DNA of 64,000 nt from Syngnathus acus (lineage: Eukaryota > Chordata > Actinopteri > Syngnathiformes > Syngnathidae): NCBI RefSeq assembly GCF_901709675.1, contig NC_051101.1, forward strand, positions 2,598,501 through 2,662,500. Reading direction: 5' to 3'. Shown here piece by piece: positions 1 to 12,901 of this stretch. A program made the translations under genes and the position numbers. The first letter of the stretch is position 1. Every line of letters begins with the position of its first letter. The notes under the pieces were generated by a model. That model searched no databases, had not been told where the DNA came from, and saw only the letters and a program-made list of their open reading frames with translations.

Positions 1-1051
1 AGCAAAGTTGTCCCGGAATCCGCGCTCCCAATTAGCGAGGGCGCTGAGTGGCGCGGCGCACAATGGCGCAGGTGAGAAGTTGGACGGGTCCGGGCGTCGC
101 GCTTGGGACCGGCACAAAGGGAGGACAAGGCAGGACCCGCGACGTGGGAGACTGACTGAAATGTAACAGTGTGGAAATTAGGTTCACTTTTTGTGCCACG
201 GGAGCAATCTGTACTCTGTGGAAAAAAAATGTTTCACACTCCATCCCATATAACCACAAATTCTGACCTCATCCTGAACTAACTTTATCCCAAATCTGAA
301 TCCATGCCCCAATCCCATTTACCAAAAGCCAGAAAAAAAGTTTTACCTAAAACCTGAACCTGTACACAAATCCAAACCTGGAATTGAACCCTAAGCCTAT
401 TCTAACTTTCATTTTTGCTGCTTAGTGATGAAGACAAGCATTTTATTTTTCTGAGATGATTTGTTTTATCAAGCAAATCGGACGCATCTATGGCTGTAAA
501 TCATATGCCAACTTTTATTTTGTTTGTTTTCCTGCAGAGAAACGACAACGTCATGTTCAAGTTGTCATGGTTGCTATTTGTTGGCTCGTTACACTTTGCT
601 GCCAAAGCAAAACACTCAATAAAGCCCGCCGGCCGTGTGAACATGACTTAGTGGGTCAAACGCAGCCTGCGGACAACACAGATGCATTAGTGACTGTGTG
701 TGTGTGTGTGTGTGCGTGTGTGTGTGCATGCGTGCGCAGAAGGCACTAAAAATAAACCATTTGAAATATTTAACTTAGTGACCCAGAAAGGCGCCCCAGC
801 GTAATGGTATGTTTGCACAAGCCGAGCGCCACAGCCATGATATGATGAAGCCGCTGCGACGTTCTCGTCGCCTTGCCAGTAACACGTCAAATCTGCAAAG
901 AAACTAAACATCCAAATGGCCGAAGGGAAAATAAAAAACATCGTTATAAAATCAGCACAATTATAACGTCTGATTTTGGTACATAGGACAGCGTTTCGCT
1001 TCCAAAAAGATTTAACTTTTAAAATTAATTATAAAATGTATGAAGGCCTTC
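1..1051. other. CpG-rich edge and 3' flank of nr2f5
   Basis: Bases 1-150 are GC- and CpG-rich. ATGGCGCAG at 63-71 is followed by GTGAGA, and a good pyrimidine-rich acceptor ends at 537. Joined, these would read MAQ and then 37 residues with a hydrophobic run (MFKLSWLLFVGSLHFAAKA) before a TAG at 652-654; AATAAA occurs at about 618. This is a possible small plus-strand gene but unsupported otherwise. A (TG)n microsatellite lies at 695-737. Confidence 0.2.
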
Positions 1052-1388
1052 GGGGCGGCTTGGTGGCGCACTGGTTAGCACATCCGCCTCACAGTTAGGA
1101 CGGTGCGGGTTCGATTCCACCTGTGTGGAGTTTGCATGTTCTGCCCGTGCCCGCGTGGGTTTTCTCCGAGCACTCCGGTTTCCTCCCACATCCCAAAAAC
1201 ATGCTCGGTAGGCCGATTGAGCACTCGGTGTGAGTGTGGATGGTTGTTCGTCTCTGTGTACCCTGTGATTGGCTGGCTATCGGTTCAGGGTGTCCCCCGC
1301 CTACTGCCCGATGACTGCTGGGATGGGCTCCAGCATGGCCACGACCCCCGTGGGGACAAAGCGGTACTGAAAATGGATGGATGGATGA
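1052..1388 (+). mobile_element. tRNA-derived fish SINE
   Basis: A 337-bp copy of a very common teleost repeat. It has an A-box-like TGGTGGCGCACTGGTT (1061-1076) and a B-box GGTTCGATTCC (1108-1118), then the familiar body (TGTGGAGTTTGCATGTTC, GGTTTTCTCC, CTGGGATGGGCTCCAGCA) and ends in a (GGAT)n tail. Recognised from memory of fish genomes; the family name is not asserted. Confidence 0.85.
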
Positions 1389-1720
1389 AGGTCTTTGGCA
1401 CACATGCCCTCTCGGCAGCGCCCAAAGCTAATATGCTAAACGGCTAACGTGCTGTCTGGTGGTCCTGCAGAGTCCTGGAAGAAACAGCTGTACTTCTGCC
1501 GTCAACAGGCTGCTGTCATGCTATGAAACATTCATTTTCTTCCGAGTGTCGTCCCGCCCTTGCAGGAGAGTCGCATCGGTCGCCGACCCACCTGCCCGTT
1601 CTGCTCCCATCTCGGCCTCCTCCCTCGCTTCTGTGGAAATTGCTGTGCGAGGAAAATGTATATCATTTCCCCCCCCTTATAAATCCTTCAAGAGGGCCCG
1701 ACTGCAATGTATGGCAACGG

Positions 1721-1779
1721 CATCAATATTGATGTGGGACAAAGTTTCCACCGAAGCTGGTCGCTCATCAATATTGATG
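1721..1779. promoter_or_regulatory. Paired identical palindromes CATCAATATTGATG
   Basis: The 14-bp perfect palindrome CATCAATATTGATG occurs at 1721-1734 and 1766-1779, 45 bp apart, downstream of nr2f5. Each half (TATTGAT) resembles a ONECUT/HNF6 site. No coding role is visible. Confidence 0.4.
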
Positions 1780-2969
1780 CGCCCCTCAACCCCCAATGCC
1801 AATGCCGTCTGGCGTGGGGGCTGAGCGGCCCCTCGTGTTGCTTGAAAATGGACGTGGACACGAATCATGGTCGGTTGGATGGAATGTGAGGAATTGACGT
1901 CTTCGGGTTTTCAGGTTCAAGAAAAAAAAGATGACAAGGCTTAAACAAGGCGTCTTCAAAGCCGAAGCCTTGTTTGAAACCACGTGCCAGTTTCAAAGAG
2001 TGACACGCAAGCAGAGTCCGTGTGAGCAACCAAATTTTATTGAAGCCTTTCCAAGGTTTGAGCACCGCCACGGACCAGCAAAAACGACGACGGCGCCAGT
2101 CTTGAGCTTCACCGATTGGCCAAGAGCGCCGGTTGCACATGTGACCCGAGCTTGTGGGAGGGGGGCCGAGTCGGAACAAGTCCTGAGCTATGTTGCGCTC
2201 ACAAGTCCCGGCGGAAGAAGAGAGTCAAGACGACAGAAATGAGCCTTGTGAGCTTTGTCCAAGGTTTGCGATACATTTCGCCACGTTTTGTTTCATTTCC
2301 TTAATCCCTGTCATAACAGGTAACGGCAGATTATGGCACAGTCATAAAATAATTGTGACAAAGTTTCTTTTTGTTCTAAGGCAAGTTCAGCTAGTTGCAG
2401 AACCCCCCCCCCCCCCCATAAGAAACAGAAGCCCCCCCCAAAAAAAAGTTGAACAGTGCTCACCCCTGGTCAGGGCCAATCAAGAGTTTGCCATGAAATG
2501 AAACAGACTCACTCTCCCATTCTTGCGGGTGGACAATTTGGAGTCTTCAGTGACGTTTTGGAATGCGAGTGTTGAAAACCCACATGTGAACTGAACTCAA
2601 AAGAAACAAGGCAGGTGTGTGAACCACTAGTCCACCGTGATTCCCCAAATTGGACCCCCATAGAAAACTTGCACATCTCACTTTGGCAGGATACATTTTT
2701 TTCCCCCCATGCCCATCAAGTCACCCCGTTTTTGAACCTGAGCTTTGTGGCCACACCCATAACCTCGCCCCCCAAAACCCAGCGGAAGCCCGCTATGCTA
2801 TGGACGCTACACTGTACATACGGACACTATTGTGACTTTTCTCCAGGTATAAACACACGATAAAAGTTTTGCAAAAAGGTCCGAGAAAAAAGACGTTTTT
2901 GGCGTTTGTCCTTTTTTCCGCGTCATGGCTTGTGGTCGGGGCGAGCGCCAGGCGTCCGGTCAGCGTCCC
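1780..2969 (-). other. nr2f5 3'UTR and flank
   Basis: No gene is seen apart from the probable nr2f5 3'UTR, which could extend from the stop at 2970 to an AATAAA (plus-strand TTTATT) at 2036-2041. Homopolymer runs of C and A near 2402-2447 break up open frames. Confidence 0.4.
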
Positions 2970-5900
2970 TCAGGGCCCGCCGTCGTTGTAGTGCAGCGAG
3001 ACGGGGCGCTCGCGCTGCACGGCGGCGGGCACGTAGGGCCAGTTGTAGCCCGAGCCCGACAGCAGCATGTCGCGCAGCAGCGTCTCGATGGGCGTCTTGC
3101 CCACCAGCCGCACAAAGAAGAGCTGCTCGATGACGGGCGACGACACGATGCGCAGCGACGGCAACCGCAGCAGCAGCCGGCCGAAGCGGTTGGGCTGGCT
3201 CGGGTACTGGTTGCGCACGTACTCCTCCAGGGCGCACTGCGATTTCTCCTGGATGCTCTCCACGTGGCCCGCGTCCGACAGGCCCATCGCGTCTGCAACG
3301 GAAAAGTCGGCAAAGGTTTTGTTGCGTACAACTTCGGGAAGAGCGAAGCTTGGCCACACAAGCGGGAACTTTCACCTCTTCCCTCCCCCACTGCACAGCT
3401 GAGAGAGGTGCGGGTGGTGGTGGGAGGAGGAGGGGGGGGGGGGTACGTTGCGGGCTACACTTTTCACACTCTCTGTGTCGGGGGGAAAGCACGAGGGATT
3501 TGGCGCTGTGTGAAGTCCAAACAAAGACGCTTTTTTTTCCTCCCTCTCTCTCTTTTTGCCCGTGACCTCTGCATGAACCCTCGTGTTTCTTCCATTGCTT
3601 GGTTTGAACCTGTCAGCTTGCATCGAGGCTCCTTTTTGTCACGACGCCCTTTGATGTAACCCCCCCCACAAAAAAAAACGTAGCGTGTCAAGCTGTGTGA
3701 ATTGCTGCTTTACTTCTCTGTCCAGCAGAGGACAGCTGGACTGCTTTTTGGGGGGGGGGGGTCGTCTGTGCGTGTCGGGCGGCCATGTTCGTGACAAAGC
3801 GGTGGAGATTAGTCAAGCTGTCCTCCGCTGCCCAGAAAAGCGGCTTCGCGTGCCGAAGCGACAGCTCTGCGGGCACTCTGTCGTTGCTGTGCCAAGCGGC
3901 CTGGCGCGGCCGAGGCCTTTTATCAGAACCGGCGTCTCGGCTACAACGACCGACCGCTACCGTGCTTGTTAAGTCACCCTTTCGCCAAAATGAAGGTGAA
4001 TTACTAGGGTGATTATTGATTCAAAAAAATAGATGAAAATATCTGGAGCGCAAACCAACATTTGTATTGTCTTCCCAAGAAATCCCACCTGTGGACAATT
4101 TCAAGTCTTCAATGAACCTTACATGGAGAAGCAGGACTGCTTGCCAGTCAAAGACAGAAGGCATTTGATTGTGTGTGTGCGTCACATGGCACACTGAGGG
4201 CTACAGGGGGTTACCATGTAGGTCACGGCCGCGCTGTGGCCAATCCGCCGCTATACATAATTTAACTGGCAAGAGAGGGGCGGGGGTTACTCAATAAGAA
4301 ATGGGATCATGGAGGAGGCAAAAGATCCACACTGCATGGTGTGGGGGTGAGGAGGGGCGGAGGAGGGGAGGGTCTGTTAAGTTGTTCACATCATGATCTC
4401 CCAGCGAGGTGTCTGGTTTGCGACAGCACGTTGGAGGCGACGGGGGCAAAACGCCCGTCGTCATCAGCGTCAAAGCAGCCCGTAGAAAACGCGGCCTAAC
4501 GTTTAGCCAGTAAATCGAGTTTTGCTTTTGCTGTACTTGCTCGGAGCTTATTACGCAAATCAAGTTATGTGCCCGCTCTCTCAATAGAGGAAACATGCCA
4601 AGAGCTACCAAGAACAAACAAAAGGGGTAATCAGAAAATATACAAGACATATATTTGATATATTTTGACATTTAGTATAAATGCACTATTGCATAAAAAT
4701 CAAGATTGCCCTTTGTATAATAAAATAATGTAATATGTGTTCTTAATTCTACCGCCTCCCAATAAGCCACATATCTCAATTTTTGGAATTAATTGAGGAA
4801 ATATAAGGTTTCCAATTATGCAAGGCTTAATCGTGTGCAACTATTGCAGTGAGAGCCATTTGTAATATTTTGAGTTGTCAAGCAAATGCTAGATTTTATC
4901 CCAGCGCAGCGGAGGAATATTTTTGGAGTAGCTACCTTCTAATTCCCAACTTTAGTAAGAAAGTGAAAATGGAAATTTATAACTTTGCTTTTGGTGGGGG
5001 CGAGCTAAAGGAAAACAAGCAGACGGATGCACTCACCGGACGTGAAGAGCACGATGGACTTGAGGCAGGAGTACTCAGCCGTGTCCACCTGCAGCGCCTT
5101 GAGCTTCTCCACCTGCTCCTGGAAGACGCGGATGTGGTCCATGAAGGCCACCACGCGCTCGGCCGACATGGGCGAGGCGTGCAGGCCGGCCGCCGCCAGC
5201 AGGGGCGCCACGTGCAGCGGCATGGAGCACTGCGCCGCATTCAGCACAAACAGCTCGCTCCACGACATGCGCAACAACGCCACCTAGGAGCAGGCCACCG
5301 CATTACAGTCAAACCCGAAAAACACAAAAATTGAGAAAATGCAGATAGACTTGAAAAACAGAAGAGAACGAAAAAATTGGGTGCGCACCTGATCCATGAG
5401 CTGGAGGTCGGGAAAGAATGGGATGTTCTTGGCCCATTCCACGGCGCTGAAGAGCAGGCGGGCAGCCAGCTCGCAGATGTTCTCGATGCCCATCAGGTTG
5501 TTGCCCTGCATGCACTGGGCGCCGTAGCGCGACGTGGGGTAGGGCTCGGCGCGCAGCAGCAGCGAGATGAACCCCGACAGGTAGGGCTGGCCATTGTACG
5601 GGTCGGCGCCGTTGCTCAGGTACTGGCCCGGGCTGCTCTGGGAGTTGGACGTGCGTCCCCGTTGGACGGCTAAGAGACAAACAGCACGTATGCTTGGTCA
5701 GATTCAGACAGAGCAGCAATTTTGCAAGCCTGTTTCAAAGTGGATTGATGAGCCAGCGGCAAACATGGCAAAGCCTTGGCGTCAATCTCTTAAAATAATG
5801 CCCATAGTCATATTTGGACATTTTTGGGGTCTTAAACCTCTCCTGTCTTGACAATACTTGTCAAATATTCTTTGTCCTCTGCATAGAGCAACTCATTTGC

Positions 5901-8564
5901 CGCCTTGACACGCTCTACTAGCAACTCTCTCCATATGTTCAGTGCTCACGTTGATGCTGATGATGGCAAGTGTTTGGAAAACACCTGTTCAATGCGCTCG
6001 TGTTACACAAACACACACGTGGTGGAGTCGGGGGATAGGGGGGTGCGGTTCTGAAGAGCAGCTGCACAAAGTGAGGACGACGTGTCGAGAGCGCGGCAGC
6101 GATGCTTTTAAACTTCTTGGAAGGAGAGGTTTCCTGGTGGTGGAGCGTCGGCCACCGCCACCTTCCAGGAACTAAAGGGCACCTCCCGTCCGAACCAGGA
6201 CAAGGTCCCACTTTAAAGGATCCTATGGAAGGACGGGACTTTGAATTAACAGCTTCAAAGTGATGTCAACACTAGTTTGGCTTGCAAGAACAAGATCACA
6301 AGTAAGCTTTTGGCTATCTTACAACGTGACCGTCAAATAACAGCCAGAAAAGGCCATTAAGTAGTAAAGACACACACACGCACGCAAACCAGGAGGCCGA
6401 AATGGAAAACACGAGCGAAATCATCAAAGCAGTTTCCCTAGAAAAAAAAAAAACAAAGACAAAGGATTTAAAACCATGCCAATAATTTCTAAGGCCACAG
6501 CAGTATAAAGCACTAAAAAGTATAAAGACTCCAGCGCAGAAATGATGAATGGCTAGAAAAGCTAACGAGCTAAATGTGTTGGGAAATATTGACTTGTTCT
6601 CCAATTACTACCTGATCACAGCTTTTTGTTTAATGGATGCTATGGCTAAAATGATTAATCAAATAATGGACAATTATAGCAGAGTCAAACCAAAAGTCAG
6701 AAAGTCAACAAAAGGGCAACACACGATTTGCGTCACGAGGGGGGGGCCCAAATCCCCCAACCCCCCTGCCATGACGCTCCCCCATTTGGACTTTGGGCCC
6801 GGCTGTGTCTGCTCTGCATGTTTTAGTTTTGGTTGACCTATATTGCGCACCGCTGTTGGCTCAATATGGGTCAGGCATGGGAGGCAACGGGTGTGTATCC
6901 CGCTGCGCACGTCGCTTCAATTTGGGGAAGTCGCCATGAACGCATTCCCACATACTGTACATCGTCGACGATCATTCCAATCATTCCTTTTGTTTGTTTG
7001 CGTTTCTCACTTTTGTAGTCCAAGAAGACATGAGCATGCAAACGGCTAAACATTAACTCCTTGCTCAAACAACGGAGGAACAACACAGAAAGGCCGAGCT
7101 CAAGAGGAGCGGAAGCCGGAAAAAAAAAATGCCAGAGGTGCTCAGAGCTCAATTTGGTCACTTTTAAATGTCAAGTGTGAGCAAATAAAACAACACGCGC
7201 CTGGTGAGTCTCGCTGGGTAATGAAAAAGCAGCAAAGTGACAGCCTGGCAGGGGAAAGCACCCGACACGCTAACTTCAGCACCCGGGGGAACCTTGGTCA
7301 GTCTGCTCCGGAGATATCCGGTCATCAGGCCTCCATCTCAGATTCTGGCTTTGTGGTCCTGCTATTTAGCAGATTATTTTGTGCAGTGTGTAACTATTGT
7401 ATTGTTTTGACCCTTGTTGATTTTTATGTAATTCCATTGCAGACCACTAGATGGTGACACCATAAATTGGAAAGCGGAATGAAAACAGGAAGAAACATTT
7501 CAAACACTAGTCACGTCATCCTCTTCAATCCTATACCGCCGACTGTACATTGAATTTGTGATGTAAATTTTTATTGATGTATACGTCAAATGATAAATTT
7601 GTTAATTTAGCAAATCCCGACAGTGGTCGAGTAAAACGTTTGTTCTGCTTCCCATCTTGTCGTCAATTTTATGATTCATGATTTATGATGAGGAGAAGCA
7701 AGATCAATCTCCGTGCAAAGAGGTCATTAAGCCTTTAGCGTGTCGACTGGAAACGGAATCAAACGCTGGTACGAACCTACGCGCTAATTAATTAAACAGA
7801 CAAAATGTGTCGTGCTCTGCAGCTGACGTTGGCCGTTTTCATCCGGCCGGCTGCCCTGCGGGATTTCAAAACAAGCAAAACATTCCTGGAAGATCACGAG
7901 CACTGAAAGGAGACTTGGAATCATTCCTCTTTCATTCCGCTTGAAGCTTAGCAATGGAGACAAGGATTTTGTTGGTTTGATGTCATCTTCTTAATTCACG
8001 AGATCATCGAAGAATCGACTTGAACTTTGTCAAGTGAGACGAAGAAACACTGCGGGTCGTTTGTTTGCCGCGGCGCTCCAATATACCGTGAATGTTGCCA
8101 TGAAATAATCATGGGGCCGCGCTCCAATATTTATGTTGAGGTGGTTTGTTTTGCACGCGAGCAGGCGAAAAGCGTGCTTCCTGTTCAGCGACACATCCAT
8201 TTCTGCTCAAGGCCGCAGCAGTGCACAGACAGCTACTGTTGGTAAACATGACTTGGGACGGAAAAGAGGATTTGAGGACAGACTTTAATCCCGCTGACCT
8301 CAAACGCATCAGGCCAGCAAAAAAGGAAAAACACTTCCCACTAGATACATTTAAAGTATTTCTGAAGTTATGACTGATCAATTAGAATAGTTGAAAATCA
8401 AATTTTAGAAAATTGTGTGTGTGCGTGCGTGCGTGTGTGTGTGCGTGAGTATATCTATCAGGATGGCAAATGCTGATTTGCCAATATGACTATAACTTTT
8501 TAAATGATTTTTAAATACTGTAATGTAATGGCAAATCCTAAAAGCTCCCCAAATAATTCAGAGA

Positions 8565-8609
<45 letters not shown>

Positions 8610-8627
8610 CATACACACATGTATGTA

Positions 8628-8715
<88 letters not shown>

Positions 8716-10891
8716 AAAATTATAATTTTAAAATATTTATAATTTTTGGATTGACTTGATAATTTGACAAGCGTTTCTGGCGAGAATCCTCCTCGTGTGG
8801 GAGGATGAGGGCCTAAATGCAGAGCGCCCCCCACCACACACACACACATACTTAATGTAACCATATTATTATTATTATTACTATGATACATTTTTAATTG
8901 CATGCTTTAATAACAGTCCTACAATACTGCATTAGGGTTTTTGTCAGTGGAAATATACAGATTAAGGTATTCTTTTTTTAGTCCTAGTCTTTTCTGGTTC
9001 ACTTCAGGGCTCCCATTCAACTTTTGGATCACATGACCAATTTTCTTGTCTTTTTCTTTCTACGAAAGCGCGCAGATGATCAGGCGATTTCCTCAGGGAC
9101 GAGCGTGACCGAGGTCGTGTGTCTTGTGGGCCATCAACAAGAGCCGCACACAACGAGTGAGCAAACGCAGCGCGTGACCTGGAAAACAGGAGGGAGCATC
9201 TCAGGTGACGCCTTGCTTGCCGTTGGAGGAAAAATAAAAAGGAGGCTGCTGTCTCTTTAAGAGGCGCTTCCGAGGTGTCCCGGAGTGACCCGTGCAACCT
9301 CTCGGTGTGAAACCGCCGGCCCTGGAGCCTTATACACCCCCCTCAGCTCATTTTGGGCCGCAAACATGGAGCGGTTCTGTTTTACAGCGCGTATCCGAAG
9401 GTGGCAGCAAGCTGGAGTATTCGAAAAAACACGGGTACTCGCACCAACGTGCAAACGCCAAGGCCGGAGTTAGCAAAGTGCACTCCGCCGCCGCTACTTC
9501 CCACGACTTCTGAGAAGAGTCGTTGGTGTCAAGGAGGCACGGCCGAGATGTTTGTACGTCAGGGTGAAGCCAAGTTTACCCTGGGTCGTTAGTGGAAGTG
9601 ACAGGAAAAACTCAGTGCTTTGTTTTTAACCAAGTTGTTCATTTTGAAGGGCCCTGTTGTTTTCAAATTTGAATGTCGTGCTACAATAAGGTGGCATGAT
9701 TAAACCTATAGACGCGAGGAAGACGGCAAAAGAGTGACGATTAATAACAGTTTGGAATTAGAGGGGTGTTTGGAGGCAACTCTCCCTTTTCAGCCAGCAA
9801 CACGTTTGCTGCTGCTCTGCTTTTGGCAGCAAGTGACCCGTTGTTAATACAACACAATAGTAGCAATGTAGCAGCAAATGCAGCAGCCATGAGGAGGCAG
9901 CGTCCCCCGGGAAAAAGTGTCCTAAAAAAAACATAATGGCAAGGATTGCCTGACTGGCTATTTCCATTTTCTTTCCTATGAAATTTTGTGGACATATTTG
10001 TCCTTAAGATACATTCACGAGAGTGGAACTGACATTTTTTTCCTTTGAAAACTATTAAAATGTACTCAAGTGTAATACAGCCTTAAAGTAACCACTACAA
10101 AAAAATACTTTATATTAACTTATGGCACTTTTAACAAATACCAACAAAGGTTTTATTTTCTTTAATACCAAAAGCCTTTATCTAATGGTTGGGATGTTCC
10201 TTGATGGTTTTAAAAAGAAAATGCTCTCTTTTAATAAATACACAGTTCAAAGGTTGCTTGCATGTTTGTCTTTTTCCCCAGGGCATGCAAAAATTGTAAA
10301 TATTACGAAGGGCAGCAAATGTAACTTTGGTGCATGGGCACTTTTACTCGGGCTCTACAGCATGTCAAGCTGGCATCTATAAGCAAACTCCACTATTTGC
10401 TTTCTTGACTTGCTCGTCTGATTGTACGGGTGTGTCAAGGTGGAAAGACGAAAAGATGAAAAGGGAGAGAAAGGAAAAACGAAAGCGCGAGTGAGGGAGG
10501 CAGGGGTGTCCTGACCTTCTCTGCGCATGCCGACTTTGAGGCACTTCTTGAGGCGGCAGTACTGGCACTGGTTGCGGTGGTGCTGGTCGATGGGGCAGTC
10601 GCGGTTGCCGCGGCAGCTGTAGGACAGGTTCCGGCGCACGGAGCGCTTGAAGAAGCTCTTGCAGCCCTCACACGTGAACTGGCCGTAGTGCTTGCCGCTC
10701 GACTTGTCGCCGCACACCATGCAGTCCACGTTAGGCAGCTTGTCCCCGGACAGCGCGTCGTTGCCCGGCGTGGATCCGGCGGGCGTCCCGGGCGCGCCGC
10801 CGCCACCGCCCGGATCCTGGCCGCACAGCTGCAGCTGAGAGGCCGGCTCGGCAGAAATGCTCTCTGGCCACTGGTTTACTACCATTGCCAT
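2970..10891 (-). CDS. nr2f5: nr2f5, COUP-TF family orphan nuclear receptor, 4 exons
   Basis: Coding exons (minus strand): 10516-10891, 5389-5669, 5037-5283, 2970-3292; 1227 nt, 408 residues, all GT-AG and phase-consistent. COUP-TFs are nuclear DNA-binding regulators that bind direct repeats of AGGTCA, classically DR1, and act in neural, vascular and neural-crest development. Exon 1 encodes a Gly/Pro-rich N-terminus starting MAMVVNQW, then the two-zinc-finger DNA-binding domain (about residues 55-122) with P-box CEGCKS (74-79). Exons 2-4 encode the ligand-binding domain, including [19 protein letters not shown] and the [12 protein letters not shown] stretch. The C-terminus runs on past the WPY motif into [14 protein letters not shown], a tail I associate with fish nr2f5 rather than nr2f1/2/6. 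Introns are about 4.85 kb, 105 bp and 1.74 kb. A TTTATT at 2036-2041 (AATAAA on the coding strand) is a possible poly(A) signal. Family certain; paralogue assignment likely. Confidence 0.95.
7444..7457 (+). promoter_or_regulatory. CTCF-like motif
   Basis: CCACTAGATGGTGA differs by one core base from the CTCF core CCASYAGRKGGC. It lies inside nr2f5 intron 1. Confidence 0.35.
8565..8716. repeat. (TA)n/(TG)n compound microsatellite
   Basis: A run of AT dinucleotides interrupted by ACACAC/GTATGT and TG repeats, about 150 bp, in nr2f5 intron 1. Confidence 0.95.
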
Positions 10892-11500
10892 GCTATCCCG
10901 CGGACACTTTGAAAAGCCCTACAAACGAGCAACAGTGAGGTCGGTTCTGTCCAAAGGCTTGGCTGGATCAAAGTTCACGGGAGGGGCGCCAGCGGCGAGT
11001 CATGACCGAGTAGCGTCGGATGATGTCCCAGTGCCGCTGGACGCCGCGCGCCGATCCATAAACGCGCCCTCCTCGTGGAAGGAAGGAGCGTCCCGGGTGG
11101 GCCAATAAAGACCAAGAACAAGCCTCACGGCAGCAATGAGAAAAGCCCCAAAGATTCAGGCTCGAGTTCCGCGCATTTCTCATGAACTAGTCCAATCCAC
11201 GTCCACGTCAGTGCTGTGCGCTCGTCGATGGTGGCCGAGTGCGAGCCGGAGCCACAGCTTCAGTCTGAGCGAGCGAGTCGGTGTTCGCCTGTGTGGTTGT
11301 GCGCTCTCTAGCGTGCATTCAAGTAACACAAGGAGGACACAAGACTCGCAAGTCTACGGAGCTCCCACAACAAACGCACGGGCCGCTCGCTGCTGCTGAC
11401 CCGCCCTCCAGTCACCACGCCCACTCCAGCACAGAAAGCCGTATAAGGGCACGAGCGACTTATAAGGTCACGCTTCACCCCCCCCCCCCCCCCCCCCTGG
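10892..11500 (-). promoter_or_regulatory. nr2f5: nr2f5 5'UTR and promoter region
   Basis: GC- and CpG-rich sequence directly upstream of the nr2f5 start codon. On the gene strand TATAAG occurs twice near 11440-11465, next to a C-run at 11478-11497. No transcription start can be fixed from sequence alone. Confidence 0.5.
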
Positions 11501-12901
11501 CAAAGGGGGTCCGCCCCACGGGATTTGAGGGACCCACTGGGCAAGAACTTTGAGTATCGAGTCCATTAGAAAGGAGACCTCACTGTCGATTGACTGGAGT
11601 TGATTGGAAAGGTTTTGAATTCGACTAAATTCAATATTTCAAAAGTATAATTAATTCTAAAAATTAGTGGTTTTCCCTGACCTAAAAAAATTCTTGAACT
11701 GGTTTTTTTTTGGGGGGGGGGGTATTTGAGGCAACAGAAAGTGAAACAATAAAATTATCTCCTGATATAATTGGCAAATACTTGTTTGATATCTAGTATG
11801 CCTTTTTAATTTTTTTCAGGAGAAATATCAAAATGTGCAGGGGGGGCTGTGCAAAATGTTTCATCACTTTTTTGGGGGGAGTCCCCTTCAAGAAGCCAGT
11901 TTTGGATACAGGGCATAATAGCGCAACAACAAGTGCACACATGGGCAAACACCAAAAGGCAGCGTCAGCAAATTGGTGGCCATTTGTGATTTGGGGGGCT
12001 TTTGGATTGTCTGTAAATGTCATTAGCAAGACCCTGACACACATTTTGACAGACGTGGAGGGAGGAAGGCGAGCACGAGTCTGCTGATCTGGCTTCACAT
12101 GAAGCTTCTGTTTGTGGAGTACCTGCATGAGCAAACAAAGGCCACAAAGCTGTAAAGGGCCACTTTGGCGGCCCGCGCGTGAAGCTACCCGGAGGCCATG
12201 GAGTTGGCCCCACGCTCGGCTTAATTGCTGTCACATGTAACCTTACCTGGCGGCCAATTAGCCCCCGACTCACTATGAGGGGGATTCCACTGACCAAGTG
12301 CGCCTCTTGAGGGCTTTGCAGGCCAATCATTAAAGTGAAACTCAAGACGGCTTCTGATCAAGTTGGGCAGAAAAGTAGCTTATTAAATCAGGATAAGCCT
12401 GCTTGACTAATGTGTGTGATTCATCCTCACGCTGAGCACAAACACAGAGTCAAGGGTCATATTTGGACGCCCAAATGTCTCCAATGCAAGTATTAGCACT
12501 TGCTCAAATATTAACTTGAACCATAAAGCTAACCAGAACCCCGACACTAAAGAAGGGTGGCGAGAAGCACTTTGCCAAGCAAGTCTTGGCCATTTAACCA
12601 TTTTACAACATCCCACCACCAATCCTTTTCTGGAGAGACTCCTGAAACGTGGGACCACGCAAGATTTTTTGCCAAAGGAAAAAAGTCTTCCATTGGGGCC
12701 AGGTGGCCGCGCTTCCTCGGCACGCGCGGCGCCCCGTTTGGCCGGCCCTCCGCGTTTCCTCGCGGCCGACTGGGGTTGATTAAGAGGTTAGCGGCGGCAA
12801 GATTTATCTTTTCCTGCTCTGAGGAGGAGGGGGGGGAGCGGGTGGCTTTCCCGGTGTCCCCAGGATTTATTTGGTTATTTGTTTATCTGCCGCTGGCTGC
12901 T

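Larger units (their letters stand above)
5670..10515 (-). other. nr2f5 intron 1
   Basis: A 4.85-kb intron without coding signal. It holds a CTCF-like motif (7444-7457), (TG)-rich repeats at 8414-8449, a long (TA)n/(TG)n microsatellite (8565-8716) and AT-rich sequence. Confidence 0.8.

Noticed and set aside
1061-1118. Functional tRNA gene
   Set aside because: A and B boxes belong to a SINE head; no cloverleaf with an intact anticodon arm was found.
2925-3659. 244-codon plus-strand ORF
   Set aside because: Antisense to nr2f5 exon 4; the open frame follows from the GC-rich codon use of the real exon.
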